Positions 22,807 through 34,708 of a DNA stretch of 64,000 bases are shown here, piece after piece. The position numbers and the translations under genes were made by a program. The stretch is from Oegoconia quadripuncta. Lineage: Eukaryota; Arthropoda; Insecta; Lepidoptera; Autostichidae. Positions within the stretch are counted from its first letter, which is position 1. Each line of letters opens with the position of its first letter. Below the pieces are notes generated by a model, which searched no databases, was not told where the DNA came from, and worked only from the letters and a program-made list of their open reading frames with translations. The DNA lies in the NCBI GenBank assembly GCA_949316235.1, contig OX438757.1, positions 13,138,657 through 13,202,656 on the forward strand, read 5' to 3'.

Positions 22807-23708
22807 TGGACGTTTTCGGCGGATACTCTCACGCAAACGCTTCATGACGCCTAAATAATATTCTTTATTCACTGTTTCTCCCTCTGGAAGGAATTCGGAG
22901 TGAACCACACCACGGTAGTCAAAAAAAACTGTCGGCATCACCTTGATTTTGGAGCGACTTTGCCGCGGTTTTTTGGGTTTCGGCTCGTTTTCGAGACGCC
23001 ATTCTGAAGACTGTTGGCTTGTTTGCATGTCGTACTCATAAACCCATGTCTCGTCGCCAGTTATTATACGTTTCATAAAGGTCGGATCCGTAGAAGCTCG
23101 GGAAACCATGTCTTCAGCGACATGCTTTCGCTGCGCTTTTTGAACAAAATTGAGCTCTTTTGGAACTAGTCGAGCGGCGACGCGTTTCATGCCTAAAATG
23201 TCAATGAGAATGTTGTGGACGGACTTAAAAGATATGTTCACCTCACTAGCCAACTCTCTCAGACTCATACGTCGATTTTCGAGCACTAGCTTCTTGATTC
23301 TGTCGATGTTTTCTTTGGTCGTAGCGGTTGAAGGTCTACCAGAACGAGGCAAGTCTACTACTACTTCTCGGCCTTCTTTAAAAGCCTTATACCATTCATA
23401 AGCCCTTGTTTTCGATATACACGATTCGCCGTAGGTATTTCGCAACATTTTTAGTGATTCACCACATGAAATATCATTTGAAACACAAAATTTAAGGCAC
23501 ACTCTTTGTTCAACAATATTTTCCATTGTAAAAATCGCCGAGGACTCAAAACTATGACCAACAAAAAGTGTAGTTTAAAACAAATTAAATGACAGATCCC
23601 GCTCAAATTTTGCGCGCTAAATCAGTACAGTGCTACCAACATGCAGTAAAAAAATTAGAACGACCTCTTTTACGCGGGTCTTTTTATTGACATATTCCCG
23701 ATACTTTT
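22413..23708 (-). mobile_element. Structurally intact mariner
   Basis: 1,296-bp element with TA on both sides (22411-22412 and 23709-23710). About 27-bp TIRs share aagtatcgggaatwtgtcaa and begin with ct/aa differences. It encodes one uninterrupted transposase (22453-23526). Length, TA target and TIR size are typical of mariner. Confidence 0.93.
22453..23526 (-). CDS. Mariner transposase, 357 aa, apparently intact
   Basis: Cut-and-paste transposase acting in the nucleus on its own TIRs. N-terminal paired-like HTH region (about residues 1-110, with WYKAFKEGR and DLPRSGRPST), then the catalytic domain: first Asp in GDETWVYEYD, second in LHHDNAPSHTA and third in YSPDMAPSDFF. Exactly 34 residues lie between the last two Asp, so D,D34D. 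Length is normal for the family. No frameshift or stop, unlike the other two mariners in the window. The ATG (MENIVEQRVCLKFC) agrees with family start sites. Possibly active; a 5'-deleted duplicate lies at 13668-14061. Confidence 0.93.
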   Translation of the reverse strand: MENIVEQRVCLKFCVSNDISCGESLKMLRNTYGESCISKTRAYEWYKAFKEGREVVVDLPRSGRPSTATTKENIDRIKKLVLENRRMSLRELASEVNISFKSVHNILIDILGMKRVAARLVPKELNFVQKAQRKHVAEDMVSRASTDPTFMKRIITGDETWVYEYDMQTSQQSSEWRLENEPKPKKPRQSRSKIKVMPTVFFDYRGVVHSEFLPEGETVNKEYYLGVMKRLRESIRRKRPDLWQHNSWMLHHDNAPSHTAIIVKEFLAKNSTKVLDQAPYSPDMAPSDFFLFPKLKLPLRGKRFESIEAIKENSLNELKAIPQIAYEKCMEDLVKRWRWCIASDGAYFEGDKINLDE

Positions 23709-23710
23709 TA

Positions 23711-24075
23711 CACAGAGTAGTATATAGGGAAAGATGGCGGGAAGCTAGTTATTTTATAAGTGGAAAGATATTTGTCCCTTTCAAAAGATTCTCTTTAATC
23801 ATATAATTAGCTTGATGCTGTAAGTGTTCATGGTCACTTTCCATCAGACAAGCCGTCGTCGCCGTGGTTCATCACTTTTAAACAAATTTGGATGGACAGT
23901 CATGTTTGAAAAAGGCGTGCCACATTATTAAAACAAGTATAATTTGTTAGTAATGCGAATGTTTTAAAAGTAACAATAATATGATGAGATTTAAAAAGTT
24001 TACTTCTAAATTTTTTATTAATAATTCTATTTACATTGATCCAGACGATACCAAATGTTTTGTTGTGAGTTCATT
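23711..24075. other. Intergenic and 3' UTR of the acidic protein gene
   Basis: No gene or named repeat seen. A possible polyadenylation signal for the minus-strand gene (plus-strand tttatt) lies at about 24014-24019. Confidence 0.5.
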
Positions 24076-25206
24076 TTAACGCACCCATAGACCAAGATCT
24101 TCTGGCTGGATTTGATCAGGTAATGCCATTTCTATAACCATCACTTGCTCCACATCTTGAGCTTCTAGGGGAGAGGCAACCACTTTCACAGCCGAGGCAA
24201 AGTCCGTGAGGTCCACTGCTTCTGCGTCAGGTGTCTCCAAGACTGTGGCATCGACGAATTGGGCAGGTTCGGCTGAGGCTTCAGCCTCAACTGGTGCAGA
24301 AAGGTCGAGAGCTTCAGCATCAGGAGTCTCGGCGACAGTCGCGTCAACAAATTCGGCAGGGTCGGCTGAGGCTTCAGCCTCAATGGGTGCTGAAAGGTCG
24401 AGAGCTTCAGCATCAGGGGTCTCGGCGACTGTCGCGTCAACAAATTCGGCAGGCTCGGCTTCAGCTTCAACGGGTGTAGAAAGGTCGAGAGCTTCAGCAT
24501 CAGGGGTCTCGGCGACTGTCGCGTCAACAAATTCGCCAGGCTCGGCTAAGGCTTCAGCCTCAACGGATGCAGAAAGGTCAACAGCTTCTGCGTCAGGGGT
24601 CTCTACAACTGTGGCGTCAATAAATTGGGCAGGCTCAGCTTCAGCCTGAACTTCGGCATCAACTTCGTTCATTGATTCAGCCACAGCGAAGTCCGTAAGA
24701 TCAAGAGCTTCTGCGTCAGGTGTATCCAAGACTGTGGCGTCTATAAATTGAGCTGGTTCAGCTACGGCTTCAGACTCAACGGGTGCCGATAGGTCGAGAG
24801 CTATTGCGTCAAGTGTCTCATAGACCGTGGCATCAATAATGTGAAGAGCATCAGGAATGCCTTCAGCAGCGATTGCCGCCATAACCTCCTCGGGCACCAT
24901 TTCAAGGCCGAAGTCGATTACGGTCAGAGGATTAACAATGTAAGGTTCGTATTCTACAACATCAATCGCTTCATATTCTGGGGCATCAACGAAGACAACT
25001 GCTAGGCCGGGGCTATCTTCAACCAAAGGCATAGGGGCAGAAGGTAGCTCAATGGCTTGGAGCTCAGGTAGGTCGGCGTCTACAAAAACCACTGATTGAG
25101 GGCTCTCGACATAGGCTTTGGGAGCTTCGGGGAGCTCCACAAATTGGACTTCGTCTGGCCGGGCCGCAGCCACGGCGAGAAACGCGAGCGCAACCAGCAG
25201 TTTCAT
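24076..25206 (-). CDS. Secreted acidic repeat protein, 376 aa, function unknown
   Basis: Start chosen at the ATG at 25204-25206 (MKLLVALAFLAVAAARPDEV) because an acceptor (ctccttttcag) lies just upstream at about 25212; the ATG 21 nt further up is intronic. The first 16-17 residues are a typical signal peptide. The mature protein is strongly acidic, has no Cys and very few Lys/Arg. Seven tandem units of about 22-32 residues contain a core like FVDATVAETPDAEALDL, separated by Glu/Ala/Pro linkers; the three central units are nearly identical in DNA too. The C-terminus ends DLGLWVR. It looks like an insect extracellular or cuticle/gland protein; I do not recognise a named family. A long antisense ORF (24206-24649, +) is a by-product of the repeats. 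Confidence 0.85.
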   Translation of the reverse strand: MKLLVALAFLAVAAARPDEVQFVELPEAPKAYVESPQSVVFVDADLPELQAIELPSAPMPLVEDSPGLAVVFVDAPEYEAIDVVEYEPYIVNPLTVIDFGLEMVPEEVMAAIAAEGIPDALHIIDATVYETLDAIALDLSAPVESEAVAEPAQFIDATVLDTPDAEALDLTDFAVAESMNEVDAEVQAEAEPAQFIDATVVETPDAEAVDLSASVEAEALAEPGEFVDATVAETPDAEALDLSTPVEAEAEPAEFVDATVAETPDAEALDLSAPIEAEASADPAEFVDATVAETPDAEALDLSAPVEAEASAEPAQFVDATVLETPDAEAVDLTDFASAVKVVASPLEAQDVEQVMVIEMALPDQIQPEDLGLWVR

Positions 25207-25403
25207 TGTACCTGAAAAGGAGACCAAAAATGCTAAATCTATGTTGATGCACTAGCATAAAAAATAACCATAACTTGTCAATTGAAAGGATAACCACAGC
25301 GTATTAAAGTACGTGAGAAATTGTAATGAATATTAGAAAGTAGGAATAGTAATTTCTATGAGATGCGCATTATTAACATAATAGATAATGAATTGATACA
25401 TAC

Positions 25404-25460
25404 CTGACACTTTTATTGTCCAATAACAAGTATTTCTGATATAGTTTCCTTCTATATATA
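25404..25460 (-). promoter_or_regulatory. TATA promoter and non-coding exon 1 of the acidic protein gene
   Basis: On the minus strand tatatataga (about 25451-25460) is followed 25-30 nt later by a presumed start. A short untranslated exon then ends tgtcag|GTATGT with the donor at 25402-25403. The matching acceptor is at 25212. Inferred from motif spacing only. Confidence 0.55.
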
Positions 25461-25669
25461 ATCATCCGATTGTTTTATCGTTAGACTTAGTTGATAATCG
25501 CAGTCTTATCAGTTAAACTTGATTTGACCACGTATTCTGATTTTAGAATACACACTATTGTTTGCGATTTGATGTCATAATTACGTAGAAGACAGGTTTC
25601 AGAGTTGTCTGCGGGGTTTTCTGGAAAACCCAAATGTGTCGATTCTTTTAGAATGATTTTAAAACTACA

Positions 25670-25992
25670 TAAAATCATACATACATAAATGTCACGACCT
25701 TTATCCCAAATGGGGTGGTCAGAGATATCCCAAACAATAGTGTTTGGGTGTTCCAAACATTGAAAGTTTAATGATTGAAACAACATGCACGGTTCACCTT
25801 ATGTAACATATAGAAATGCATACGTGACAGGGGGTGAGCCCATCGTCGTTGAAACGTGCAAAACTATAGATGTTTTTTGGTTTAAAGTCCCTTAGTCGCC
25901 TTTTATGACAACCACATCAATCATAAAAAAAAAAAAAAAAAAAAAAACCACAGGAAGAGACGGGTTGGGTTCTATTCAAGTGCCGAAACCAC
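25670..25992 (-). repeat. Dispersed repeat (same family as 1525-1770)
   Basis: Contains cagggggtgagcccatcgtc, agtcccttagtcgcctttta, a 20-nt poly-A and gggttctattc, in reverse to the copy at 1525-1770. A short relative is at about 34550-34620. Confidence 0.6.
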
Positions 25993-26339
25993 ACAGCACA
26001 CGTGAAATCATATGTAGATGTATTCAGGCATAATTGAAATATAACAGCTGCTTGATCAAATTAGGATAGACTGATTAGTACGTAAAACATTCTTCGCGTA
26101 ACATCCCATTTATTTCTCATCAAATCTTTTTGTAAAACATCTCCTTCGCAAAACGGACATGACTGCCTAGGTTGCCCCCCCCCACTGTTGGGGCAGTACG
26201 GATTGGATTGGATTTGTATCGGGCTAGTGGTCTGACTGTCAGTGTTTTTAAGCCGCAACTGACTTTGATAAACTTTGTATAACAGCAATACTCGCGGGTC
26301 CCGTGAAATATTACTTTTATTCGAATCTTAAGGAATCTA

Positions 26340-26622
26340 ATATTATAAATGCGAAAGTTTGGATGTTATGTTTGTTTGTTGCTCAATCACGGCGAAACGG
26401 ATGAACGGAATTTGATGAAATTTGCTATATAAATAGAATATACACTGGACTAAGACAGGATATTTTTTATCCTGATAAAGTGAGTAGTTCGGGATAATAA
26501 ATGTCCTATGTCTTAATCCAGGGTATTTTCTACCTATATACCAATTTTCGTCCAAATTCGTTCAGTCGTTTCGCCGTGATTGAGCAACAAACAAACAAAC
26601 ATCCAAACTTTCGTATTTATTA
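26340..26622. repeat. Foldback element (283 bp)
   Basis: Long inverted ends: left gcgaaagtttggatg plus gctcaatcacggcgaaacgg, right the complements of both (about 26550-26622). The centre is unrelated. The left-end motif also occurs near position 130. Likely a MITE. Confidence 0.65.
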
Positions 26623-28424
26623 AGTGGTACCTATATGACTTAGTCGCAGTCGTCGTACGTTGTGAACGGGATATTCTGCGAATATTTTTCGGTGAGAAAT
26701 ATATGGGATCTGGGATAAAAGTTTTGGTAATAGGTCAATCTGTATCTAATCCAATCAAACAGCTAACGAGCTAATGTAATTGGGTTCGGTGTCCGTTTTC
26801 CATCCAATAATGTTTTCTGTAGTTTGTTGATGCTCCATAATACCTTCCGATAACGATTGGTATTTCTGAAATTCGTATTTTTAAACGTTGTCAAATTGGT
26901 GACACGGATCATCATTATTGTGATAATGAAATCAATTAATCGTTGTTATTATCTCTAGTTTATCCAAGTGGATTTTCCATGTAGTCATCCAACAATAACA
27001 ATGCCTTAGTGACTGTAAAGAAAAGATTAAACGACTTTCTGTGCACAACGTTTGCTTTTCATGCAAGAAAAAGAGTGAGTTAATTAAAAGAATTATATTA
27101 TTTTCATTTAAATAATATCTTAATGGAATAACTGGTATATAACCACAAGTATAGACAGGTGTACGTTTCTTCCACACAAAATTTCTTTTTAAAAATTTGT
27201 ATGTATACAAAGTCCTAAGCTATTAGTCTTGATTCATACAACACGTGAGTAGGTTGAAATTATTCCAAATAACAATTCTGTTTATAAAAACCGATCCGGC
27301 TACAATGTGAATGTTGCATGCGCAGGAGTACTTTTCGCCGAAAGATTCGGTGTTTCTTTTTAATCATTAAATTGTTTGGAATACTATGGAATTACACAAA
27401 CACGTGTTCAATGCATCGGAACTAACAAATTAGGACCTTATACCTAGTACATACATCTACTGAACAAACATATTTGTGTGAAAGTAACATATACTAGTCA
27501 TTAAATCTCAACATTTCAATGTTTACATTGTTTTATTGGAATTAAACAATCATATATAGACAATGTGTATTTTTTAACAGAGCTTAGACGATTTTTAGAA
27601 TACAAAAGGGTAATTAATACACATCACACTAAACAACTTTCGCTTCACGATTTTTAAAAATGCGCGAAATGGTTTAACAAGTCATTTATTGATACCTCTA
27701 TATATGGTTCACGCATTTCCAAAAACTGATGAAGCAAAGGTGTTGGCTTCGGCTTTTGCATTCAATCAAATAAAAATTAGATTAGCCTGCCGACAAATCG
27801 TAATAAATTCAATATATTATTTAACGTTTTTCAGCTACTTAACTACCTTTCTTTTTTAAGTAGTTTGAAAAAAAGCCGAAAATGCTATATAACGATAATT
27901 AATAAGAATGCTAAGTTCTTTGATAGTTTAACTGACTCTCTGAAATGTAAATCTGGGTGCGACAGTAAACCAGCGCTGAGCTCTTATAAGCTCAGCATAT
28001 AGCTGAGTCGTTTCCCTTTCGCTGCTGCGACACTTATCTGAGTGTTCTGTTATTTTATTTGCCTAACAATTGTTGTATATGTGTCGAAGTGGCGAATAAA
28101 CAGTTTCTTTCTTTCTAAATGACCCAAAATCTACTTTGATTGGAAAGTACAGTCCGAAACCAACATCACTTAAATGTACTTACTATTATTATTTTATTCA
28201 TCTCTTCCGTTACATCAAATTACTACTAAATATATTTGGCAATATAAAAAATAAGGAATACATTAGACTCGAGATTTATACAATCACACTACCTAGTATT
28301 CACCGACCGAATATACTAATGCACATAGGTGTAGTTAATTCTGTTTTTACTATAATAACAATGTTATTAATAAAAATCATCGGTTAAACTTAACGGGTGG
28401 TTTGATACTTTCATGAGTCAGTGT
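26623..28424. other. Intergenic, no recognised feature
   Basis: AT-rich sequence with only short random ORFs. About 28010-28110 resembles a dispersed repeat (cgctgctgcgacacttatct...tgtcgaagtggcgaataaac). No gene supported. Confidence 0.45.
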
Positions 28425-28590
28425 AGTTTTTTTTATGCACAACGATTTGGTACTTGACCTCAATCATACCTGATGTTAAATGAAGATGATGTCGAAGGTG
28501 GAAGCGTACTGACCCGGAAACCCCAACACATTTGGCTATCTTATCTCTGACAACCGGAACACAACAATGCTATTAACATCGCATCTAGTA
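28425..28590 (-). repeat. SINE S2 fragment
   Basis: Contains acttgacctcaatcatacct, aagcgtactgacccggaaac and caacaatgctattaacatcg, i.e. the body of the tRNA-derived S2 family without the tRNA head. Confidence 0.65.
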
Positions 28591-28707
28591 GTGGTTAAGA
28601 GAGCACAGGGCGCTCGGTCGGGACAGTGCACGCATTGAGCTCTCCTACCACAGACAAAAACATTGTGGACGTAATTCAACAAAGTATGGCTAGCCAATGC
28701 GTGTATA

Positions 28708-29093
28708 CCGGATGAGTTTTTTTACCGTAAGGAAAAAATAGGGCATATTCGGTAAGTGACAAAGAAAGCATTGGCATTGGCAATATAATTTTTATTTTTC
28801 AAAACCATTATCGCATAAATCGTTTGGTCATTTGACGGTCGCGTTTGTAGACTACTCCACATAATTACATTAATAAATTAAATATAAAGAACTTCGAGAA
28901 AATATTACGACTTCGAAATAAATTTCGCATTATAGGAACCTTGCGAATTTCATCAGTCGCATATCTAACTCCGGCGCGGGGCATACGTTGGTTTTGAAAA
29001 AAACCAAACAAACTACCTATGCCATTAACTTCGATTTCACTCACCTAATATGCCCTAATTTTTTCCTTACGGTAAAAACACTCATCCAGTTGT
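28708..29093. mobile_element. MITE with about 45-bp inverted ends
   Basis: Left end ggatgagtttttttaccgta then aggaaaaaatagggcatatt; right end is the complement (aatatgccctaattttttcc, ttacggtaaaaacactcatc). No coding capacity. A target duplication was not obvious. Confidence 0.65.
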
Positions 29094-32000
29094 CAGACCA
29101 ACATTCGCCTCGTGTAGTCTAAGGCTTAACTAGAATCACGCGAACAGTGTTTTCCACGGCAACGATATGTCGAATACTAAACTTTCAAGCATTTTAGCAA
29201 ATAGTGTTTTACTTTGCTTACTACTTTATGGTCGGTCAAACCATGACCAGGCTTTTCGTCATTCAGGTATTTAATTAAATGTCCTCGTTTAACTAAAAAT
29301 TAAACGAACTGCACTAGTAGCATGATTAATAGTATGTCGCGTGAGATAATATTCACTCCTACGGCATGCTGCGGGGGCTGGCTGTGACAGAGTTATTTGT
29401 TACTCTTTTAATATTATAAACTCCAAGACCGTGTCTGATACATTGCATTTGTATATTTGGCCGTTTGTTCATTCATTATACATATTTATCATTTTTTTTA
29501 ATACATCACCTAATATACAATATCTATTCTTACATTTACAATAAAAACAAATGACTATAAAAATATACACCGTGGATAAGTGACAGATAACAAAATGTAG
29601 GGTTAACTTTTAAAGTGCAAAAAGCAACGTTGAATTTAAAAATAACATTAATATTTTTTTCCGAATTTATTTAACAAAGGACTCAGACCAAGAAAAAAAG
29701 TTAGACGCAGCACTAATATAATGTAAAGTGAAGCCACTTCCTTATAACGCATATGTGTCCGTAAACGCGTGTAAAAATCCACACCGTTTGTGACTCACTT
29801 CTATCGTAAAGTTTTTCTTTTTTTATTGGTCTGAGACAAAGGAGTACATTTTATTCGGACGACAAAATCTATCCCCGACTCGGGTAGCGATTACAGGAGT
29901 GTATAAGCGTATTCTTCTCGAAAAGATGTCAAATCGACAAATATTTTATTAGACGTGTGAGAAATTCTGTTTCAAACGAATAACTTCTTTCATTCTAATC
30001 TGCCATTTTATAGGCGGAGGCAAACATTAATATGTAGTATTTAGTACGATATATAGATTATTATTATTATTATTATAGATTATTATTCACAAATAGTCCA
30101 AAAGTAAACTTATCGACCATTGGATTATTTCCTCATTATAACCTATAATTATTCGGGTCACCAGACAAAGAAAATTTTTGGTTATATACGACTAAAAATT
30201 GTATAAAAGCACAATTAAGGCCAAAATATGATTCCACGAAATAGAACCCACGGTGGGCGGGGCGTAAAATAGGGAGAGCGCGCACACCAGTAAGCTGTAA
30301 CACTCGAGTCGTCGGCCGGTGCGTGACCTGGTCGCGACCAATCGCGTGCAAGCTTCGTCTATGAGAGAGTGTGAGTGCTTCGTCGTAATTGCTGTTAGTT
30401 TGCTTGCGTAAATTTAACCAAAAACAATGCTGTAATTGTAGGAGAGTTACTTATCTATACAATGATTATTCGCAGGTTATTGGGTTAACTTTTTACTGTA
30501 TTGCAGCAAGAAGTGGGTATTACTTTGACGTTAGTTGAAAAAATTGCCTTATATAGTTCACTCGGCTTCATTTTCAATTAACATCAGATATTCAACCGCT
30601 TGTTGTTTTATATTTCGTTTCCATATATGACGTTGTTGGATTAAAGAAATTAAAAAAAAAAATTGTACTTATTTCAATAACCAATTAAATAATAAACGTC
30701 TTAACAGGTTTGTCATTTGTTGACTGAAATAAGACTATATTAGCCTCTAAGTATTTTTTTATAACTAGTAAAAACTATATTAGCTTTTCGAGAAGAAGTT
30801 TCTTTTATACCCTGTATATCGGACAAACGTAACCAAACTATCAATAGACAAGAATAAACAGACACACGATAAAGATTTCTTATGCTAAACATTGACAGCC
30901 TGACCAAAGTAATAAGTACGTGATTGGTCAACCGTAATGGATGACGCGTGATGGGAATGTTCGGACCCTCAAGCTAGAGGTCACAGAACATTTAAAGAGG
31001 TTCTGCTCTATGGTACACAGGATCTAAAGCCGATATTACACGGTTCACTTCTGCTTTTCAATTTGTATGGAGCAACCAAATTGAATCATCACCTATGACT
31101 TCTGTGCGTTTCAACTAAAGTGAATCAATTTCGTTGAATCGTGTAATATGGCTTTAACGTAACTGGGCCGCGTAATTTTTCCCAGTGATAAGGGTTCGTA
31201 AGTAGATTATATACAATAAAAAAATATAATAGAATTTAAAAAATACTTTTGTTTCTTCTTTTCTCGAAATCTACTTCCGATAACTTGTTACGGGAGGAAA
31301 TGACGCGGTTCGGTTACTTTATATTCTGTAACTTACAAGGTCAAAATAACTCACGGCATTTTAAGAGGAGTTTAGATAACCTAACATCTTTTTCTATCGA
31401 TTCAATTATCTGATAGATCTCACTAATAACAAAATAACAAAACTATCATTGAGTACTCACGAATCTGTTATAAATAAAGTAGCAATCTTGCTATTGTTGA
31501 TTATTCTTTTGTGATTTCAGGTTCGTCATATAACAAAAGTTGTTAAGTTTGATGCACAAACCACACTCTTCAGACTAATCTCCCCAATAAGTATGAAATC
31601 ATCGACAAACGGACAAAAAAGTCGAAGCTGTAAAATAGATACCTCTACGTAAAAATATTGAGATACTAATTTGTCAGAGACACCAAACATTTGGTTTTAA
31701 GTAATGAGATATCTATAGTGCAATATCGACTTCACTGTTTTACTTATTGTATTGTTAACAATATTAAAATTATAATTTTATTGCAACTGTCCAATTTTAT
31801 ATACTTATCCAGTTGTCAGTGTTGTTAGAATAGATATTATGCAAGCAGCAGTGCCTCATGGCACTACATACTGTGACTGCAACTAAACAGAAAACACAAA
31901 GAACAGTTCGTGTTTGTCTGTGCGAATAGTACTTTTCTTATGACCCTGGCCAGACTTACAATAATTAAATTTATAACTCTTTCTAACACCGCAGAGATCT

Positions 32001-34219
32001 TCTTTAGGAATAATTTGCTAGAAAACTGAACAGAATCATCGTTGTTCCAAGTAAATGAAATTGCTTTGGAAAAAATTAAGGACAAAATGCATTTGGTTAT
32101 ATATAATTTTAACCGTGTCTGATATTTTACAAGGATTTTTCACAAATAATAAGGTTTTTTTTAATGCTAAGGCTGCTGTGCAATTTAATGAATGTGCAGT
32201 TCTATTAAAATTTTTGTGGTGTGTGCTGATCGTATTCCCGCTGATGGGCGAATGATTTTATAATGTTCCATTTTCTGGTATCAGTGATTGCCCAGAGCTA
32301 AATAAAACGAATCTGGGAATAAGTCAGCGCCAAATCAGACTTGATTCTCCAATGATTTAAGAGCGGAACGCGTACCGTGGACTTTCCAGCAAGGGTTTTA
32401 GTATAACACTGTAACAAAGACGACAGATATTTTTCCATTGTCTGCTAGGCGGCGCTATATGCGCATATTATATCCGGCCGCATCGGGGCGGATATCAACA
32501 TAAAAGTCTTCAAATATCGCACATTATCGATAGGGTTACATTATTGCACGAATGTATGAAGTACGCAGATTCAATAATAACCTAGCCTTAATATTCTGTA
32601 TTACAATGATTAGAGATATAGCTTCAATAAATTTACAAGCGTAAATTATTAGTTGATTGATACCACATCGCATTAAACTCGAAAACATTTGAAAAATTAC
32701 GTTTAAATTTTACCTGCGTTTCTATACTAAGCCCACGGAGGTTGTTCGCTTTAGATCAATATACAGGAAGCATGTGTTTCTGCTTTGTGTGTTCTGTAGT
32801 GCTATTAATACTTGAACAGCAGTCCTGGCATTAAAATAATACGTTACCATGAGACCTAGACATGAGTGGCACAGAGTCATTGTACCGTAATCTTTTTAGA
32901 CACAAAGTTAGGGCTTCCTCTCACATGACTTTAGGTATATAGATGGGGTGAATATTCACTAGCAATCAACGCATTCGTTTGAAATTTAAAATATTTTGCC
33001 AGTAAGTAAAAGAGTAGCTTGATTAATGTTACTCATTCCATTCGCTCCTTTAATGGATCGCGATGCTCATATTTAAAGCCCCCCCACATCTGGTTGACGT
33101 TCTATTGCCTCTATTCACTTTCTGTTAACAGTTTTGGCCTTTTGGATAAAAGAGCCGCATAACTATAAACAAAATAGGTGAGGTATTATATTACTTGACA
33201 GATAATAAAGTGACAGTTATTCAGAGGTTGTATTCATAGTAGATCTCATGATGACGCATACGGAGTTAAAAGTGAAACTTATTAGCAACGACACCGGGCA
33301 TATGTGTGTCATGCTCCCGGTTGCAAGCCGCACATATGTGGAAATGAGATGCCAAAGACATTAGCCATTATATTAGCGACTGTTCTGGATGGAAGTTGGT
33401 TGCTGATCTTTCACAAACAACCAGCCAGCAAACAGGAGCATCGCTAAATTCCTTTTAAAATCCGTTAAGACTGAAACGCACTTATGTTCTATCGCGCTTA
33501 AGATGAGCAGCATTGTAATAGAAAGCCTCTCCAGAACGCTTAAATGCGCTGGTGCATGTGCGATCCATATTAACAGCCCTCTGTTTTTTGGTGTGGGCGA
33601 CAATAGGTTAGAATAAGACAGGTATATCGCGCGAGAACAAATAGTCCTTCCATTGTGGTAAAAATAGAATTGTGTAATGAATGAATGAAGTTTATATCAA
33701 CAAACATACAAAACATATTTCTATTCTGTAGCATGTGGAATGACGGTATTGATTGCGTGATACACAGCCATTCATCGACGTCACGAGGGTAATAGTGTCG
33801 TCTTTTACTCACTGTCATTGCACAGACTGACAAATCACTCTACACACACTATTAAAACCGAAGGAAGAGTTATAATTTAGCGATATATCTACAGTTATTT
33901 TTGGGTGCTCGAAGGGTTATCATCGCATCACCTATTTCGTTCCAGCGCGATATATGCATCTCGTTCAGGCGGACGCCCGCGTGTAATAGCGGATAGTCTA
34001 AAACGTCACTTGGCTACGAACGGTGTTTGAAAGTATAAAAGGACATACGGCGTTGGTGTTAAGGTCTAGGCTGGCAACGCTTCACGGCGAGCCGGTGCGG
34101 TGCCGTCACTTAATTCCCACTCATTTGATCGCACGCGCCTCTGGCAGAAACGCGTCCCAGTATCGGATGGACTGTCGAACAAAACGGTCATTTGTACATA
34201 GTTATATAATGATTTTTAT
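29094..34219. other. Intergenic, gene-poor
   Basis: No coding exon recognised. 31025-31157 is a small MITE with ends taaagccgatattacacg / cgtgtaatatggctttaa. About 30240-30420 is locally GC-richer (agggagagcgcgcacaccag) and could be an unannotated promoter or 5' exon, but nothing confirms it. Remaining ORFs are short and unremarkable. Confidence 0.4.
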
Positions 34220-34620
34220 GGCAAGAACAAACGGCTGAAAGTGACTGGCTTATATGAAACTTCCTTTCATCATCATATATGCCACAGGATGTCCACTGCT
34301 GAACATAGACCTTCCCCATAAATTTCCAGAGCGGCCTGCATCCAGCGACTTCCTTGTGGGGATTCTTAACACCGCCTGCCCCGCTTTTACCATGGCGGCT
34401 ACCAAAGCTAGGAATATCGAGGCCTCCCGGGACTGGGGGTCTGGTCCTTCTTCTAGGCAAGCGTAGCGTAGCAGACCTCGGGGGCTTTTGGCCAGTGACG
34501 CTGCTGCTCATCACTGTACCGAGATGACAAAAGCCCTCTTTCTATCCATTAGTCGCCTCGTACGACACCCTCGGGATATAATGGGTTGGTTCTATTCTAT
34601 TCTGTCGGAAACCACACGGC
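34220..34620 (-). mobile_element. RTE-type LINE tail fragments
   Basis: Plus-strand tcatcatcatatatgccaca, gtccactgctgaacatagac and cggcctgcatccagcgactt are the reverse of the RTE tail seen at 16905-17345. Followed by a repeat piece with gcctcgtacgacaccctcgg and gggttggttctattc. Confidence 0.65.
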
Positions 34621-34668
34621 CAACTTCCTTTATACCATACCTACTCTAAAAAGCTTATTTTATTCACG

Positions 34669-34708
34669 CAAAACAGTGAATAAAAAGGCCTTTTTATTCA
34701 CTGTTTTG
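34669..34708. repeat. 40-bp perfect palindrome
   Basis: caaaacagtgaataaaaagg followed by its exact reverse complement, centred at aaggcctt with no spacer. A third half-copy (tttattcactgttttg) follows at about 34710-34726. Could form a cruciform; function unknown. Confidence 0.85.

Noticed and set aside
24206..24649. 147-aa plus-strand ORF with Ser/Ala/Arg repeats
   Set aside because: Antisense shadow of the acidic repeat gene; the repeat codons leave the opposite strand open. The sense frame has a signal peptide, splice site and promoter.
30240..30420. Possible promoter/5' exon of a hidden gene
   Set aside because: Only a mild rise in GC; no initiator, donor plus coding exon, or conserved peptide to support it.
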